From Roseomonas marmotae (GTDB lineage Bacteria; Pseudomonadota; Alphaproteobacteria; Acetobacterales; Acetobacteraceae), in the NCBI RefSeq assembly GCF_017654485.1, contig NZ_CP061091.1:2362501-2426500 (forward strand): a stretch of DNA of 64,000 nt, written 5' to 3'. Every line of letters begins with the position of its first letter. The stretch's first letter is position 1. Both the position numbers and the translations under genes were made by a program. This document shows positions 26,484 through 35,375 of this stretch, piece by piece. The notes under the pieces are model-generated. The model saw nothing but the letters and a program-made list of their open reading frames with translations. It did no database searches and was not told where the DNA came from.

Positions 26484-28448
26484 ATGAGCACCACGACCAC
26501 CACGGGCCAGCATCCCGCCCGCCCCGGCTCCCGCCGCCTGCTGACCTCCGCGGGCGGCCTGGTGGCCGCCGCGGTTCTGGCGGTCTCCGTCAATATCCTG
26601 GCCGACCGGCTGCTATCGCGCGTGCGGCTCGACCTGACGGAACAGCATCTGTACACGGTCTCCGACGGCACGCGGCAGGTGCTCTCCGGGCTCCAGGATC
26701 CGATCACCCTGCGGCTCTTCTACACGCGCAGCCTGGGCAGTCAGGTTCCGGCCTTCGGTGCCTATGCCGACCGTGTGCGGGAGATGCTGCAGGAATACGC
26801 CGCGCTGTCCGGCGGCAAGGTGAAGCTGGAATACCTGGACCCCGAGCCTTTCAGCGAGACCGAGGACCGCGCGCTGGCCTACGGCCTCCAGGGCGTGCCC
26901 ATCGATCAGTCGGGCGAGCAGGTCTATTTCGGCCTCGCCGGCACCAACCTGCTGGATGACGAGAGGGTGCTGCCTTTCCTCCAGCCGGACCGCGAGCGCT
27001 TCCTGGAATACGACCTGACGCGCCTGGTCTACGAGCTGTCGAATCCCAAACGGCCGGTGATGGGCGTGCTCTCCGCCCTGCCGCTGAATGGCGACCCGCG
27101 CGCGATGATGATGCGCGTTCCGGGCAGCGGGCAGCCTTATGCGGTCGCCAACCAGCTGCGCCAGTTCTTCACGGTGAAGGACGTGGCCGGCGACGCGCAG
27201 GTGATCGACCCCGACGTCCAGGTCCTGATGGTGGCGCAGCCGCAGGGACTTTCCGACGCCACGCTCTACGCCATCGACCAGTTCGTCATGCGCGGCGGCA
27301 AGCTTTTCGTGCTGACCGATCCGCATAGCGAGGGGCAGGCCAGCCGCCCCGGCCCGACCGGCCAGCCGCCGTCCGACACCAGCTCCAACCTTGACCGGCT
27401 GCTGAATGCCTGGGGCATCGAGACGCCGAGCGACAAGGTGGTGCTGGACCTGCGGGGTGCATGGCGCGTCCGCGCGGCGCCCACGGACCGGGTGCAGACG
27501 GTGGATTACCTCGCATGGTTCAATGCGACCGGCAATTCCCTGAACCACTCCGATGTGGCGACGGCCGATCTGCAGCAGCTGACCTTCGCCTCGGCGGGCG
27601 AGGTGCTGAAACGCGAGGGCGCTGGTATCGAGATGACGCCGCTGGTGACCAGCAGCGACCAGTCCATGCTGATCGACGCCTCCAGCGTGCGCCAGGCTCC
27701 CAATCCCTCGCAGATCCTTGCTGGTTTCAAGCCAGATGGTCAGCGCCGCGTTCTGATGGCGCGGGCGCGCGGCATCCTGGACAGCGCCTTCCCTGAGGGG
27801 CCGCCGCCGCTTCCCGAGGGCGCCGAACCGCGCCCCGCCGATTTCCCCGCGCACCGCGCCCGCAGCGACGGCCCGGCCAATCTGGTCATCGCCAATGACA
27901 GCGACGTGCTGGAAGACCGCTTCTGGGTGCGGCTGCAGGATTTCTTCGGCCAGCAGGTCGCGACACCCTTCAGCGACAATGGCTCGCTGGTCGCCAACCT
28001 GGCCGACACCCTGGCCGGCGGCGATGCCCTTATCGGATTGCGCTCGCGCGGTGAATCGCTGCGCCCCTTCGGCGTGGTGGAGGATATCCGCCGCAATGCC
28101 GAGGCCCGCTACCGGCAGACGGAGCAGGCACTGACCCAGCGTCTGGAGGCCACGCAGCGACGCCTGCGGGAACTGCGCCAGGGCACCTCGGCCGGCGGCG
28201 ACCGCAACCAGGCTCAGAACACGGTCATCACGCCGGAGCAGCGGGCCGAGATCGACCGCGCGCGGGAGGAGATCGTCTCGACCCGCCGGCAACTCCGTGG
28301 CGTGCAACTGGAGCTGCGTCAGGATATCGAGCGGCTGGAAACCGTGCTGCGTGTCGTCAATATCGCACTGGTGCCGGCGCTGCTGACACTCTTCGCCATC
28401 GGGCTGGCGCTGGTGCGGATGCGCCGCCGCGGCGCGGCGCGAACCTGA
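26484..28448 (+). CDS. GldG-family ABC-type auxiliary transport protein
   Basis: A 654-residue protein anchored by an N-terminal transmembrane helix (about 18-40) and a C-terminal one (about 622-642). The large periplasmic part has the GldG/DUF4350-like features LDLTEQHLYTVSDGTRQVL, LRLFYTRSLGSQVPAF and FVMRGGKLFVLTDPHSEG. Residues about 540-615 form a predicted coiled coil (QTEQALTQRLEATQRRLREL and following). It begins 4 bp after the permease gene and is followed by the DUF4340 gene, so the four form one transporter module. How it contributes to transport is not known. Confidence 0.86.
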   Translation: MSTTTTTGQHPARPGSRRLLTSAGGLVAAAVLAVSVNILADRLLSRVRLDLTEQHLYTVSDGTRQVLSGLQDPITLRLFYTRSLGSQVPAFGAYADRVREMLQEYAALSGGKVKLEYLDPEPFSETEDRALAYGLQGVPIDQSGEQVYFGLAGTNLLDDERVLPFLQPDRERFLEYDLTRLVYELSNPKRPVMGVLSALPLNGDPRAMMMRVPGSGQPYAVANQLRQFFTVKDVAGDAQVIDPDVQVLMVAQPQGLSDATLYAIDQFVMRGGKLFVLTDPHSEGQASRPGPTGQPPSDTSSNLDRLLNAWGIETPSDKVVLDLRGAWRVRAAPTDRVQTVDYLAWFNATGNSLNHSDVATADLQQLTFASAGEVLKREGAGIEMTPLVTSSDQSMLIDASSVRQAPNPSQILAGFKPDGQRRVLMARARGILDSAFPEGPPPLPEGAEPRPADFPAHRARSDGPANLVIANDSDVLEDRFWVRLQDFFGQQVATPFSDNGSLVANLADTLAGGDALIGLRSRGESLRPFGVVEDIRRNAEARYRQTEQALTQRLEATQRRLRELRQGTSAGGDRNQAQNTVITPEQRAEIDRAREEIVSTRRQLRGVQLELRQDIERLETVLRVVNIALVPALLTLFAIGLALVRMRRRGAART

Positions 28449-28461
28449 GGGAGGGCTGGGA

Positions 28462-29487
28462 ATGAAACGCCGATCCCTGATGCTGCTGGGCGGTGCCGCC
28501 GTGGTGACCGCCGGTGCCGCCACTCTGCTGGTCCTGGACGGGCCACAGAGCCCGCCGGAAACCAGCAGCGCACCGCTGATGTTCCAGAACCTCGCCAGCC
28601 GCCTGAATGGCGCCGCGCGGATCGAAGTGCGGCAAGGCGATAAATCCGTCGCTGCCACGCGTCGCGATGCCGAAACCTGGGTGCTGCCCGAGACGCAGGA
28701 TTACCCGGTGCGGCCCGAGAAGGTTCGCGAGCTGCTGGTAGGCCTGACCGAACTGCGCCTGACGGAGCGCCGTACAAGCGATGCCGCGATGCTGGACCGG
28801 CTGGGCCTCGAAGACCCCGCGCAGCCAGGCAGCACCGCAGCGCTGCTGCGCGTGCTGGATGGCAGCGGCAGCCCGATCGCCGAACTGGTGGTGGGCCGTC
28901 GGCGGATGCGTACCCAGGGCGGCGTGCCGGAGAGTGTCTATGTTCGCCGCCCTACTGAGACGCAGGCCTGGCTGGCCGAGGGCCGGCTGCCCCTGGATGC
29001 CGATCCGCAACTCTGGATCGACCGGGACATCGCCAACCTTCCCCAGGAACGTGTGCTGAAGGTGGAAGCGACCCACCCCGGCGAGGAGCCGCTGGTGCTG
29101 ACGCGGGGAGAAGGCCCCGATGGGCGCATCTCCGTGACAGCACCAGCCGGGTCGCCTCCCGTGGAGGAAACGAGCCTGGACGATGTCGGCCGGGCCTTCG
29201 AGTTCCTGACGCTGATCGATGTACGGAAGGAAAGCGCCGTTTCCGGCCAGCCGCTGGGTGAGACGCGCTTCACCCTGACGGACAACCTGGGCATCACCGT
29301 TTCCGGACAGCAGGATGGCGATACGGTCTGGCTGCGTCTGGCCGCTGCCGGCGATGATGAGGCCGCACGGCTGAATGCCCGATGGCGCGGCTGGGCCTAC
29401 AAGGTCGCGGACTGGAAGATGAAGGCGCTGCTGCCGCGCCTGCAGGATCTGCGAAAGCCTGAGCCGGCAGCCCCCGCCGCGCCATGA
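28462..29487 (+). CDS. DUF4340 domain-containing protein
   Basis: A 341-residue protein with an N-terminal hydrophobic segment (SLMLLGGAAVVTAGAATLLV) that is a signal anchor or signal peptide, followed by a soluble extracytoplasmic DUF4340 region (WVLPETQDYPVRPEKVRELL, then LTELRLTERRTSD). The domain is a constant companion of GldG-type ABC modules, and this copy sits 13 bp after the GldG-like gene. GAGGGAGGG precedes the ATG. The Nudix gene overlaps its stop by 4 bp. No enzymatic motif is evident. Confidence 0.84.
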   Translation: MKRRSLMLLGGAAVVTAGAATLLVLDGPQSPPETSSAPLMFQNLASRLNGAARIEVRQGDKSVAATRRDAETWVLPETQDYPVRPEKVRELLVGLTELRLTERRTSDAAMLDRLGLEDPAQPGSTAALLRVLDGSGSPIAELVVGRRRMRTQGGVPESVYVRRPTETQAWLAEGRLPLDADPQLWIDRDIANLPQERVLKVEATHPGEEPLVLTRGEGPDGRISVTAPAGSPPVEETSLDDVGRAFEFLTLIDVRKESAVSGQPLGETRFTLTDNLGITVSGQQDGDTVWLRLAAAGDDEAARLNARWRGWAYKVADWKMKALLPRLQDLRKPEPAAPAAP

Positions 29488-29930
29488 GCGGCCGCGAATA
29501 CCCGGACCGCCCCTGGATCGGCGTCGGGCTCATCGCCTTCCACGGCCAGGATGTGCTGCTGGTCCGGCGAGGCAAGCCGCCCCGCATGGGCGAATGGTCC
29601 ATCCCCGGCGGCGCCCAGTCCCTGGGCGAGAGGGCGGAGGATACCGCGCGGCGGGAGTTACGGGAGGAGGCGGGGATCGAGGTCGGCCCCCTCACCCTGG
29701 CCGCCGTCGTGGATGCCCTGGACTACGACGAGGCTGGACGTCCGCGCTTCCACTACACCATTATCGACTTCGCCGGCGAATGGACCGGCGGCGAGCCATG
29801 GGCGGGCGATGATGTGACGGAAGCCCGGTGGTTCACCCCGGAGGAACTGCCCTCCCTCGGCCTTTGGGCCGAGGCGCTGCGGGTGATCGAGGAAGGGCGC
29901 CGCCGGCTGGCCGGACTGCGCCCCGCCTAG
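29484..29930 (+). CDS. Nudix hydrolase
   Basis: A 148-residue Nudix hydrolase with a complete Nudix box: G-x5-E-x7-RE-x2-EE-x-G, here GAQSLGERAEDTARRELREE followed by AGI. Such enzymes hydrolyse nucleoside diphosphate linked compounds (ADP-ribose, NADH, oxidised nucleotides). The exact substrate cannot be read from the box. It overlaps the DUF4340 gene (ATGA) and is convergent with the GT39 gene 6 bp away. Confidence 0.88.
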   Translation: MSGREYPDRPWIGVGLIAFHGQDVLLVRRGKPPRMGEWSIPGGAQSLGERAEDTARRELREEAGIEVGPLTLAAVVDALDYDEAGRPRFHYTIIDFAGEWTGGEPWAGDDVTEARWFTPEELPSLGLWAEALRVIEEGRRRLAGLRPA

Positions 29931-29936
29931 AGCGCG

Positions 29937-31376
29937 TCAACGCCGCGAGGGAAGCAGCGCCAGGGGGGGATCGCCCGCCGAAACCAGCACGGTATGCAGC
30001 CGGTATCGTTCGGCCTCGATCCCGTCCCTGGCCCGCACGACCCCGCCGCTTTGCTGCGCACCCGGCCAGAGTGGCGGGCCACCCCGGCGCTCACTGCGGA
30101 CCAGCAGCCCCACCTGCCCCGGCGGCGGTGACGGCAGCTCGAAGAGATCCCACCGGTCTCCCAGCGCCACGACCGGCGTGCCGGGCGGCAGGTGCAGCGC
30201 CAGTTCGCTGGCCAGGCCGTATTCCTCAGCCGCCACGAACTGCGCGCCCAGAGCCAGGCGCGCCTTATCCACCTCGGCGGCGAAGCCGGGCCATCCGCCC
30301 AGCCGCGCCAGCGTCGGGTCGCTGCGCCGGGGCAAGGGCACGGGCGAGAAGACGCCTTGCACCAGGGCCAGCAGCGTCACCACCAGACCGAAGGCGACCC
30401 CCGCCACCTTCCAGCGGCGCCAGCCGGGGCCAAGATAAGCCGCCGCGGCGATGCAGGCGGAGGGATAGAGGATGGCGGGCCAGTTTCCCTGCACCCGGCT
30501 GCCGGTGGCCTGCCACAGGAACAGCAAGGTCGCGGGCAGGGTGAGGCAGAGCAACAGGCCGGTCGCGGCGTCCCGCCGCCTCAGCCACGCCCGGAAGCCC
30601 AGAAACACGCCTACCACGCAGAACAGGAAGATCAGCGGCGTCGCCAGTGCGGCCTGGCCGCCGAGAAGTTCCCCCAGATAGCGCAGGGCGGAACCGGTGC
30701 TCTGGGCCCCTGCCCGCCCGCCCTGCTTGGCGAAGCTGACCCAGTCGTGCTGCGCGTTCCACCAGATGACCGGCGCGAAGCAGAGCAGCGCGATGGCCCC
30801 GCCGGCCCAGAGCTGCCAGCGCAGCAGCCAGCGCCGCATATCCGGCTGCACCAGAACCCAGAGCACCACGCCGAAGCCGAGCAACAGGGCCGTGTATTTC
30901 GACAGCAAAGCCAGCCCCGCGAAGGCGCCGAAGACAAGCCACCAATGGCCCTTGCCCGTGGCATGGAGCTTTGCCGCGGCCCAGAGCGCGGCGCACCAGA
31001 AGACCAGCAACGGCGTATCCGGTGTCATCAGCACCGAGCCGGCGGAGAACAGCAGGGTGGCGTTCAGCAGCGCAGCCGCCCAGGGGCCGACGGCGCGGCC
31101 CGGAAACAGTGCATCCCCCGCCCGCGCCAGCAGGATGGAGGCAGCCGCCAAACCCAGCGGCGCCAGCAGGCGGATGCCGAGTGCGTCGTCGCCCAGCAAA
31201 CCCGTGCCCAGCGCCGTCCAGAGCGCGACCATGGGAGGATGGTCGTAATAGCCGGGTGCCAGGGCACGGCCCCAGACCCAGTAATAGGCTTCGTCAGGCG
31301 AGACCGGCAGCAGGGCGGCCGCGACAAGCCGCAGCGCGGTCAGCGCGGCCAGGGCCCAGAGCCAGCGCCTGTTCAC
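29937..31376 (-). CDS. ArnT/PMT-like glycosyltransferase family 39 protein
   Basis: A 479-residue polytopic membrane glycosyltransferase with about 10-12 transmembrane segments. The first periplasmic loop has the acidic motif PVSPDEAYYWVWGRAL followed by YYDHPPMVALW, typical of undecaprenyl-phosphate-sugar-dependent GT39/GT83 enzymes. I chose the GTG at 31376, overlapping the upstream GT2 stop (GTGA). A longer frame to 31646 lies antisense-like within the GT2 gene. Together with that gene it would make and use a lipid-linked sugar, perhaps to modify lipid A or a surface glycan. Confidence 0.85.
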   Translation of the reverse strand: MNRRWLWALAALTALRLVAAALLPVSPDEAYYWVWGRALAPGYYDHPPMVALWTALGTGLLGDDALGIRLLAPLGLAAASILLARAGDALFPGRAVGPWAAALLNATLLFSAGSVLMTPDTPLLVFWCAALWAAAKLHATGKGHWWLVFGAFAGLALLSKYTALLLGFGVVLWVLVQPDMRRWLLRWQLWAGGAIALLCFAPVIWWNAQHDWVSFAKQGGRAGAQSTGSALRYLGELLGGQAALATPLIFLFCVVGVFLGFRAWLRRRDAATGLLLCLTLPATLLFLWQATGSRVQGNWPAILYPSACIAAAAYLGPGWRRWKVAGVAFGLVVTLLALVQGVFSPVPLPRRSDPTLARLGGWPGFAAEVDKARLALGAQFVAAEEYGLASELALHLPPGTPVVALGDRWDLFELPSPPPGQVGLLVRSERRGGPPLWPGAQQSGGVVRARDGIEAERYRLHTVLVSAGDPPLALLPSRR

Positions 31377-32458
31377 CGCGCGCGCCAGACCAGCGTGGAG
31401 GAGACGGCGTAGTTCCACACGCCCGTCAGCAGCGCGCCCGCTGCACCCGCCCAGCGCCAGGCCGCAAGATCGTCCCGCAGCAGCAGGCTGGCGACGCCTA
31501 CATTGGCCGCGGCGCCGAGGCCGCAGACGACATAGAACAGGATGAGGCCGCGCCAGAGGGCAGGCCCTCGCAGCTTCACATCGCGGTAGGTGATGCGGTT
31601 GTTCAGCACGAAATTCGCCGTCATCGCGACGAAGGTCGCCGTCCACTGCGCCGTGACGAAGGGCACGAAGCGGATGGCCACCGCCAGCACCACCAGATGC
31701 ACGACGAGGCCGATGGCCCCCACCAGCGCGAAGGAGAGGAAGCGAAGTGGCAGCAGGCCGCCCAGCGCCTTATCCAGCAACAGGGCCACGAATTCGAGCA
31801 GAACGGTTGTGTCGAGCTTGGAATCGCCGGCCACGCGCGGCCGGAAGGCATAGGGCACCTCCACCACTCGCAGCTTCCGTTTCGCGGAAAGCAGGATGTC
31901 CACCAGGATCTTGAAGCCACGCCCCGTCAGGCGCGGCGCCAGTTCCTCGAAGACGTCACGGGGCAGCATGAAGTAGCCGCTCATGGGGTCTTCCACTCGC
32001 ACCGGCAGCACGGCCCGCGCCAGTGCGGTGCCGCCTTCGCTGATGCGTTGCCGGAGCGGAGAGAAGCCTTCCGCCGCCCCTCCGCCAGCGACATGGCGGC
32101 TGCCGATGGCGACATCGCCCTGCCCGGCCTGCAAGGCCCGCAGCATCTTCGGCAGGATCGTCTCGTCATGCTGCAGGTCGCCGTCTATCACGGCTACGTA
32201 GGGGGCCGAGGAGGCCAGCATCCCCTCGATGCAGGCGGAGGCAAGGCCCCGGCGCCCGATGCGGCGGATGCAACGGATGCGGTCGTCCCGGGCGGCGAGG
32301 CCACGTGCGATGGCAGCGGTGCCGTCCGGGCTGTCGTCGTCGACAAAGATGACTTCCCAGGCGATGCCTCGCAACGCGGCGTCCAGCCGTTCCGCCATGG
32401 GGACGACATTCTCGGCCTCGTTGAAACAGGGCACGACGATGGTGAGCAAAGGCGGCAT
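31373..32458 (-). CDS. Glycosyltransferase family 2 with C-terminal GtrA domain
   Basis: A 361-residue fusion. Residues 1-230 are a GT-A fold polyprenyl-phosphate sugar transferase like DPM1/ArnC (VVPCFNEAENVVPM, FVDDDSPDGTA, VIDGDLQHDETILPKML as the DxD region). Residues about 235-360 are a four-helix GtrA-like membrane domain (FALVGAIGLVVHLVVL). It should transfer a sugar from a nucleotide donor to a lipid carrier, which the downstream GT39 protein then uses. The GT39 start overlaps its stop. Confidence 0.88.
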   Translation of the reverse strand: MPPLLTIVVPCFNEAENVVPMAERLDAALRGIAWEVIFVDDDSPDGTAAIARGLAARDDRIRCIRRIGRRGLASACIEGMLASSAPYVAVIDGDLQHDETILPKMLRALQAGQGDVAIGSRHVAGGGAAEGFSPLRQRISEGGTALARAVLPVRVEDPMSGYFMLPRDVFEELAPRLTGRGFKILVDILLSAKRKLRVVEVPYAFRPRVAGDSKLDTTVLLEFVALLLDKALGGLLPLRFLSFALVGAIGLVVHLVVLAVAIRFVPFVTAQWTATFVAMTANFVLNNRITYRDVKLRGPALWRGLILFYVVCGLGAAANVGVASLLLRDDLAAWRWAGAAGALLTGVWNYAVSSTLVWRAR

Positions 32459-32506
32459 TTCGGGGGGGTGATTAGCCTTCCTGCCGCCGCACCGCCAGCC
32501 ACTTGG

Positions 32507-32617
32507 CTAGGCAGTGCCCAGGACGGCCCGGATCAGCGTCGCCACGAGGGCAAGCGTCGCCACGCCCGCGACCCAGAGCAGGATGAACCAGCCCAGGCGG
32601 CGTAAGGCGGGCGGCAT
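32507..32617 (-). CDS. DUF2474 family small membrane protein of bd oxidase
   Basis: A 36-residue peptide, MPPALRRLGWFILLWVAGVA and onward, a single transmembrane helix after a short basic head. DUF2474/CydX-like peptides are encoded directly after cydB and stabilise the cytochrome bd complex. The ATG overlaps the cydB stop (TGATG), which strongly supports translation. It is easily missed because of its length. Confidence 0.8.
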   Translation of the reverse strand: MPPALRRLGWFILLWVAGVATLALVATLIRAVLGTA

Positions 32618-33681
32618 CAGTGATAGCCTTCGCCAATGCGCACCTTTCCGCGGAACAACCAGTAGGTATAGGCGGTGTAGCAAAGGATGATCGGGATCAG
32701 GACAGCCGCGCCCACCAGCAGAAATGTCAGTGACGCGGTGGAGGCCGCCGCGTCCCAGATGCTGATCGAGGGCGGCACGATATTCGGCCAGAGGCTGATG
32801 CCGAGTCCTGTATAGGCCAGGAAGAACCAGCCCAGCACACAGAGGAAGGGTGCCCCGTCCCGCCACCGGAAGCCACGGCCGGAAGGGTCGTGCGGTGCCG
32901 CGGCCTCCCATGCCTCGGTCTCCGGCACGGCGCGGAAGAAGAGCCAGGCCAGGAGCAGGACCAGCAGCGGCACCGGAGAGGCGGCGACGATGCCTGGGAA
33001 GGAGAACCACCGCTCAAAGAATGCCGGTTGCAGGAAAGGCATGATGAGGCTGACCAGGCCGATGCAGGCCAGGGTCGCCACGCCAAGCACCCTGGCGAGC
33101 CGCCGCGCCTTGGCGGCGATCGCGCCCTCGCTGCGCCAGATCATCCAGCAGGCACCCAGCAACCCGTAGCCGATCAGCAGCGCGACGCCTGTCAGCAGCG
33201 AAAAGGGCGTCAGCCAGTCCCACCACCCGCCGGCATAGCTGCGGTTTTCCACACGGATACCCTGCACCAGCGCACCCAGCGCGATGCCCTGGCAGAAAGT
33301 GGCGACATAGCTGCCCCAGCTGAAGGAGCGGTCCCACCAGAGCTGGCCCCACGCGGTTTCCGCCTTGAAGCGCATCTCGAAGGAAACGCCACGGAAGATC
33401 AGCGCCAGCAGCATCACCACCAAGGGCATGTACAGCGCCGGAAAGATGGTGGCATAGGCCAGCGGGAAGACGCCGTAGAGGCCCGCCCCGCCCATCACCA
33501 GCCAGGTTTCATTCCCATCCCAGACCGGCGCCACTGAATTGACCATGACATCCCGCTCCTCCTTCTCCTGGAACCAGGGGAAGAGAATGCCGAGACCGAG
33601 GTCGAAGCCGTCCATGCAGACGTACAGAAAGACAGCGGCGGCGATGATCATGGCCCAGACGAGCGGCAGGGCGTCTTCCAT
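32617..33681 (-). CDS. cydB: Cytochrome bd-type ubiquinol oxidase subunit II
   Basis: A 354-residue membrane protein with about eight or nine transmembrane helices. Family features include MDGFDLGLGILFPW near residue 25, DGNETWLVMGGAGLYGVFP and GVSFEMRFKAE. It forms a heterodimer with CydA. It starts 11 bp after cydA and ends overlapping the DUF2474 gene. The set is likely of the cyanide-insensitive (CIO) type, judging from subunit I length. Confidence 0.94.
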   Translation of the reverse strand: MEDALPLVWAMIIAAAVFLYVCMDGFDLGLGILFPWFQEKEERDVMVNSVAPVWDGNETWLVMGGAGLYGVFPLAYATIFPALYMPLVVMLLALIFRGVSFEMRFKAETAWGQLWWDRSFSWGSYVATFCQGIALGALVQGIRVENRSYAGGWWDWLTPFSLLTGVALLIGYGLLGACWMIWRSEGAIAAKARRLARVLGVATLACIGLVSLIMPFLQPAFFERWFSFPGIVAASPVPLLVLLLAWLFFRAVPETEAWEAAAPHDPSGRGFRWRDGAPFLCVLGWFFLAYTGLGISLWPNIVPPSISIWDAAASTASLTFLLVGAAVLIPIILCYTAYTYWLFRGKVRIGEGYH

Positions 33682-33692
33682 CTCCGGCCTCC

Positions 33693-35132
33693 CTAATGGC
33701 GTTGCTGCTGCGGGCGCGGATCGGCGCCGCCAGGCTTATGCATATGCGCGCCGGGCGTGATGCCGGCGGTGCGGATGGGCTCCGCATCCTCCGGCCCTTC
33801 TTCGGCGGGATGCGGCGGGTGAGAGAAGATCTTGAACAGGTAGAGCACCCCCGCGCCGAAGACGACGAAGTAGACGAGGATGAAGCCCAGCAGGGACGTC
33901 CCGACGGCGGGCGCCTGCAGCGGCGATACGCTGTCAGCCGTCCGCAGGAGGCCATAGACCGTATACGGCTGCCGTCCCGCTTCGGTCGTGATCCAGCCTG
34001 CCGTGACGGCGATCAGCCCTGACGGCCCCATGACCAGCGCGGCACGATGGAACAACGGCGTGTCGTAGAGCCGCCCTCGCCAGCGCAGCCACAGGGAAGT
34101 CAGCCCCAGCAGGGCCATCAATGTCCCCAATGCGACCATGACGCGGAAAGCCCAGAAGACCAGCGGGATATTGGTCGGACGCTCATTGGCGGGAACGTCC
34201 TTCAGGCCTGGGGTTTCCCCATTCCATTCATGGGTGAGGATCAGCGCGGAAAGGTGCGGGATCTCCAGCAGCACGCGCGTTTCCTCGGCCTCCGCGTCCG
34301 GCTGGCCCAGTACGATCAATGGCGCGCCCCGCTGGCGTTCCCAGTGCCCTTCCATGGCCGCGACCTTCTGCGGCTGGTACTGCAGCGTGTTCAGGCCGTG
34401 CATGTCGCCGATGAAGATCTGGATGGGGGCGACAATGGCCGCCATCCACATGGCCATGGAGAACATGATGCGGGTCCGCTCGTCGCGGTTGTTCCGCAGG
34501 AGGTGGAAAGCGGCCACGCCACCGACGATGAGCGCCGTGGTGAGGTAGGCGCCGGTGACGGTATGCGCCAGGCGATAGGGAAAGGAGGGGTTGAAGACGA
34601 TCGCCCACCAGTCCGCCGGCATGAAGCGCCCGTCCCCGGCGATGCTGTAGCCCGCCGGGGTCTGCATCCAGGAATTGGCCGAGAGGATCCAGAAAGCCGA
34701 GAAGAGCGTGCCGACAGCCACCAGGAAGGTAGCCAGGAAGTGCAACCTGCGCCCGACGCGTTCCAGCCCGAAGAGCATGATGCCGAGGAAGCCGGCTTCC
34801 AGGAAGAAGGCCGTCAGCACCTCATAGGCCATGACGGGGCCAAGGACGTTGCCGGTCCTGTCCGCGAAAGCGGACCAGTTGGTGCCGATCTGGTAGGACA
34901 TCACCACGCCTGAGACGACGCCCATGGCGAAGGCGATGGCGAAGACCTTCACCCAGTAGCGGAACAGGTCGAGGTAATGCGGCCGCCCGGTGGCAAGCCA
35001 AAGGGCCTCCAGCACCGCCAGGAAGCTGGCCAGTCCGATGGTGAAAGCGGGGAAGAGAAAATGAAAGGTGATCGTGAAGGCGAACTGGAAGCGCGCCAGA
35101 TCAAGCGCCGACGGTAGCCAGTCCCAACTCAT
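33693..35132 (-). CDS. cydA: Cytochrome bd-type ubiquinol oxidase subunit I (CIO-like, short Q-loop)
   Basis: About 479 residues, shorter than the 522-residue Escherichia coli CydA and matching short-Q-loop CioA proteins. Heme-ligand candidates are His in ITFHFLFPAFTIGL (heme b595) and His in RLAHTVTGAYL (heme b558). GRQPYTVYGLLRTADSVSP and GDMHGLNTLQYQPQKVAAMEG are conserved family blocks. The enzyme oxidises quinol and reduces O2 to water. Two adjacent ATGs exist (35135 and 35132); GGAGG is best spaced for 35132. A longer frame to 35264 runs into tRNA-Lys and was rejected. Confidence 0.94.
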   Translation of the reverse strand: MSWDWLPSALDLARFQFAFTITFHFLFPAFTIGLASFLAVLEALWLATGRPHYLDLFRYWVKVFAIAFAMGVVSGVVMSYQIGTNWSAFADRTGNVLGPVMAYEVLTAFFLEAGFLGIMLFGLERVGRRLHFLATFLVAVGTLFSAFWILSANSWMQTPAGYSIAGDGRFMPADWWAIVFNPSFPYRLAHTVTGAYLTTALIVGGVAAFHLLRNNRDERTRIMFSMAMWMAAIVAPIQIFIGDMHGLNTLQYQPQKVAAMEGHWERQRGAPLIVLGQPDAEAEETRVLLEIPHLSALILTHEWNGETPGLKDVPANERPTNIPLVFWAFRVMVALGTLMALLGLTSLWLRWRGRLYDTPLFHRAALVMGPSGLIAVTAGWITTEAGRQPYTVYGLLRTADSVSPLQAPAVGTSLLGFILVYFVVFGAGVLYLFKIFSHPPHPAEEGPEDAEPIRTAGITPGAHMHKPGGADPRPQQQRH

Positions 35133-35175
35133 CATGACCTCCGGCCTCGGCACCGCCCTCGGCGGCTTCCAAGAC

Positions 35176-35198
35176 AACGGGAACCGGTCAGTTCCGTT
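35176..35198. promoter_or_regulatory. Inverted repeat upstream of cydA
   Basis: AACGGGAAC-CGGTCA-GTTCCGTT: the two arms match except for one extra G. The site is 44-66 bp before the cydA start, where a repressor or activator operator would be expected. No regulator gene is adjacent. Confidence 0.4.
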
Positions 35199-35231
35199 GC
35201 GTATAAGGTCAGTAATGGTTGCGCCAGGGTA

Positions 35232-35304
35232 TGTGCCCGGTGGGACTCGAACCCACGACCCCATGATTAAAAGTCACGTGCTCTACCGGCTGAGCTACGG
35301 GCAC
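35232..35304 (-). tRNA. tRNA-Lys (anticodon UUU)
   Basis: On the minus strand the acceptor arm GTGCCCG pairs with CGGGCAC, the D-arm starts TAGCTCAGCCGGTAGAGC, the anticodon loop ACTTTTAAT gives UUU, and the T-arm is GTGGGTTCGAGTCCCAC. The discriminator is A; CCA is not encoded. Confidence 0.97.
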
Positions 35305-35312
35305 AGAACAAG

Positions 35313-35346
35313 AAGGCCGGGCGGGAGAAACCCCGCACCGGCCCTT
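35313..35346 (-). terminator. Hairpin downstream of the cyclophilin gene
   Basis: On the minus strand AAGGGCCGG-T-GCGGGG pairs with CCCGC-CCGGCCTT (about 11-13 bp with a bulge and a short loop), followed by CTTGTTCTG. It lies between the cyclophilin stop and tRNA-Lys, a fitting place for a terminator of the gyrA-coaD-ppi run. The T-tract is weak. Confidence 0.5.
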
Positions 35347-35375
35347 ATGTCAAGACGACGGCCGAGGAAAAGACC

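Noticed and set aside
26613..28658. Long open frame on the minus strand opposite the GldG-like gene
   Set aside because: It is the mirror of a GC-rich coding frame, has no recognisable domain, is rich in His/Arg/Gly/Gln, and crosses two well-supported genes.
35133..35264. N-terminal extension of cydA to 35264
   Set aside because: It runs through the start of tRNA-Lys and lacks family similarity; the ATG with GGAGG at 35132 fits the CydA N-terminus.
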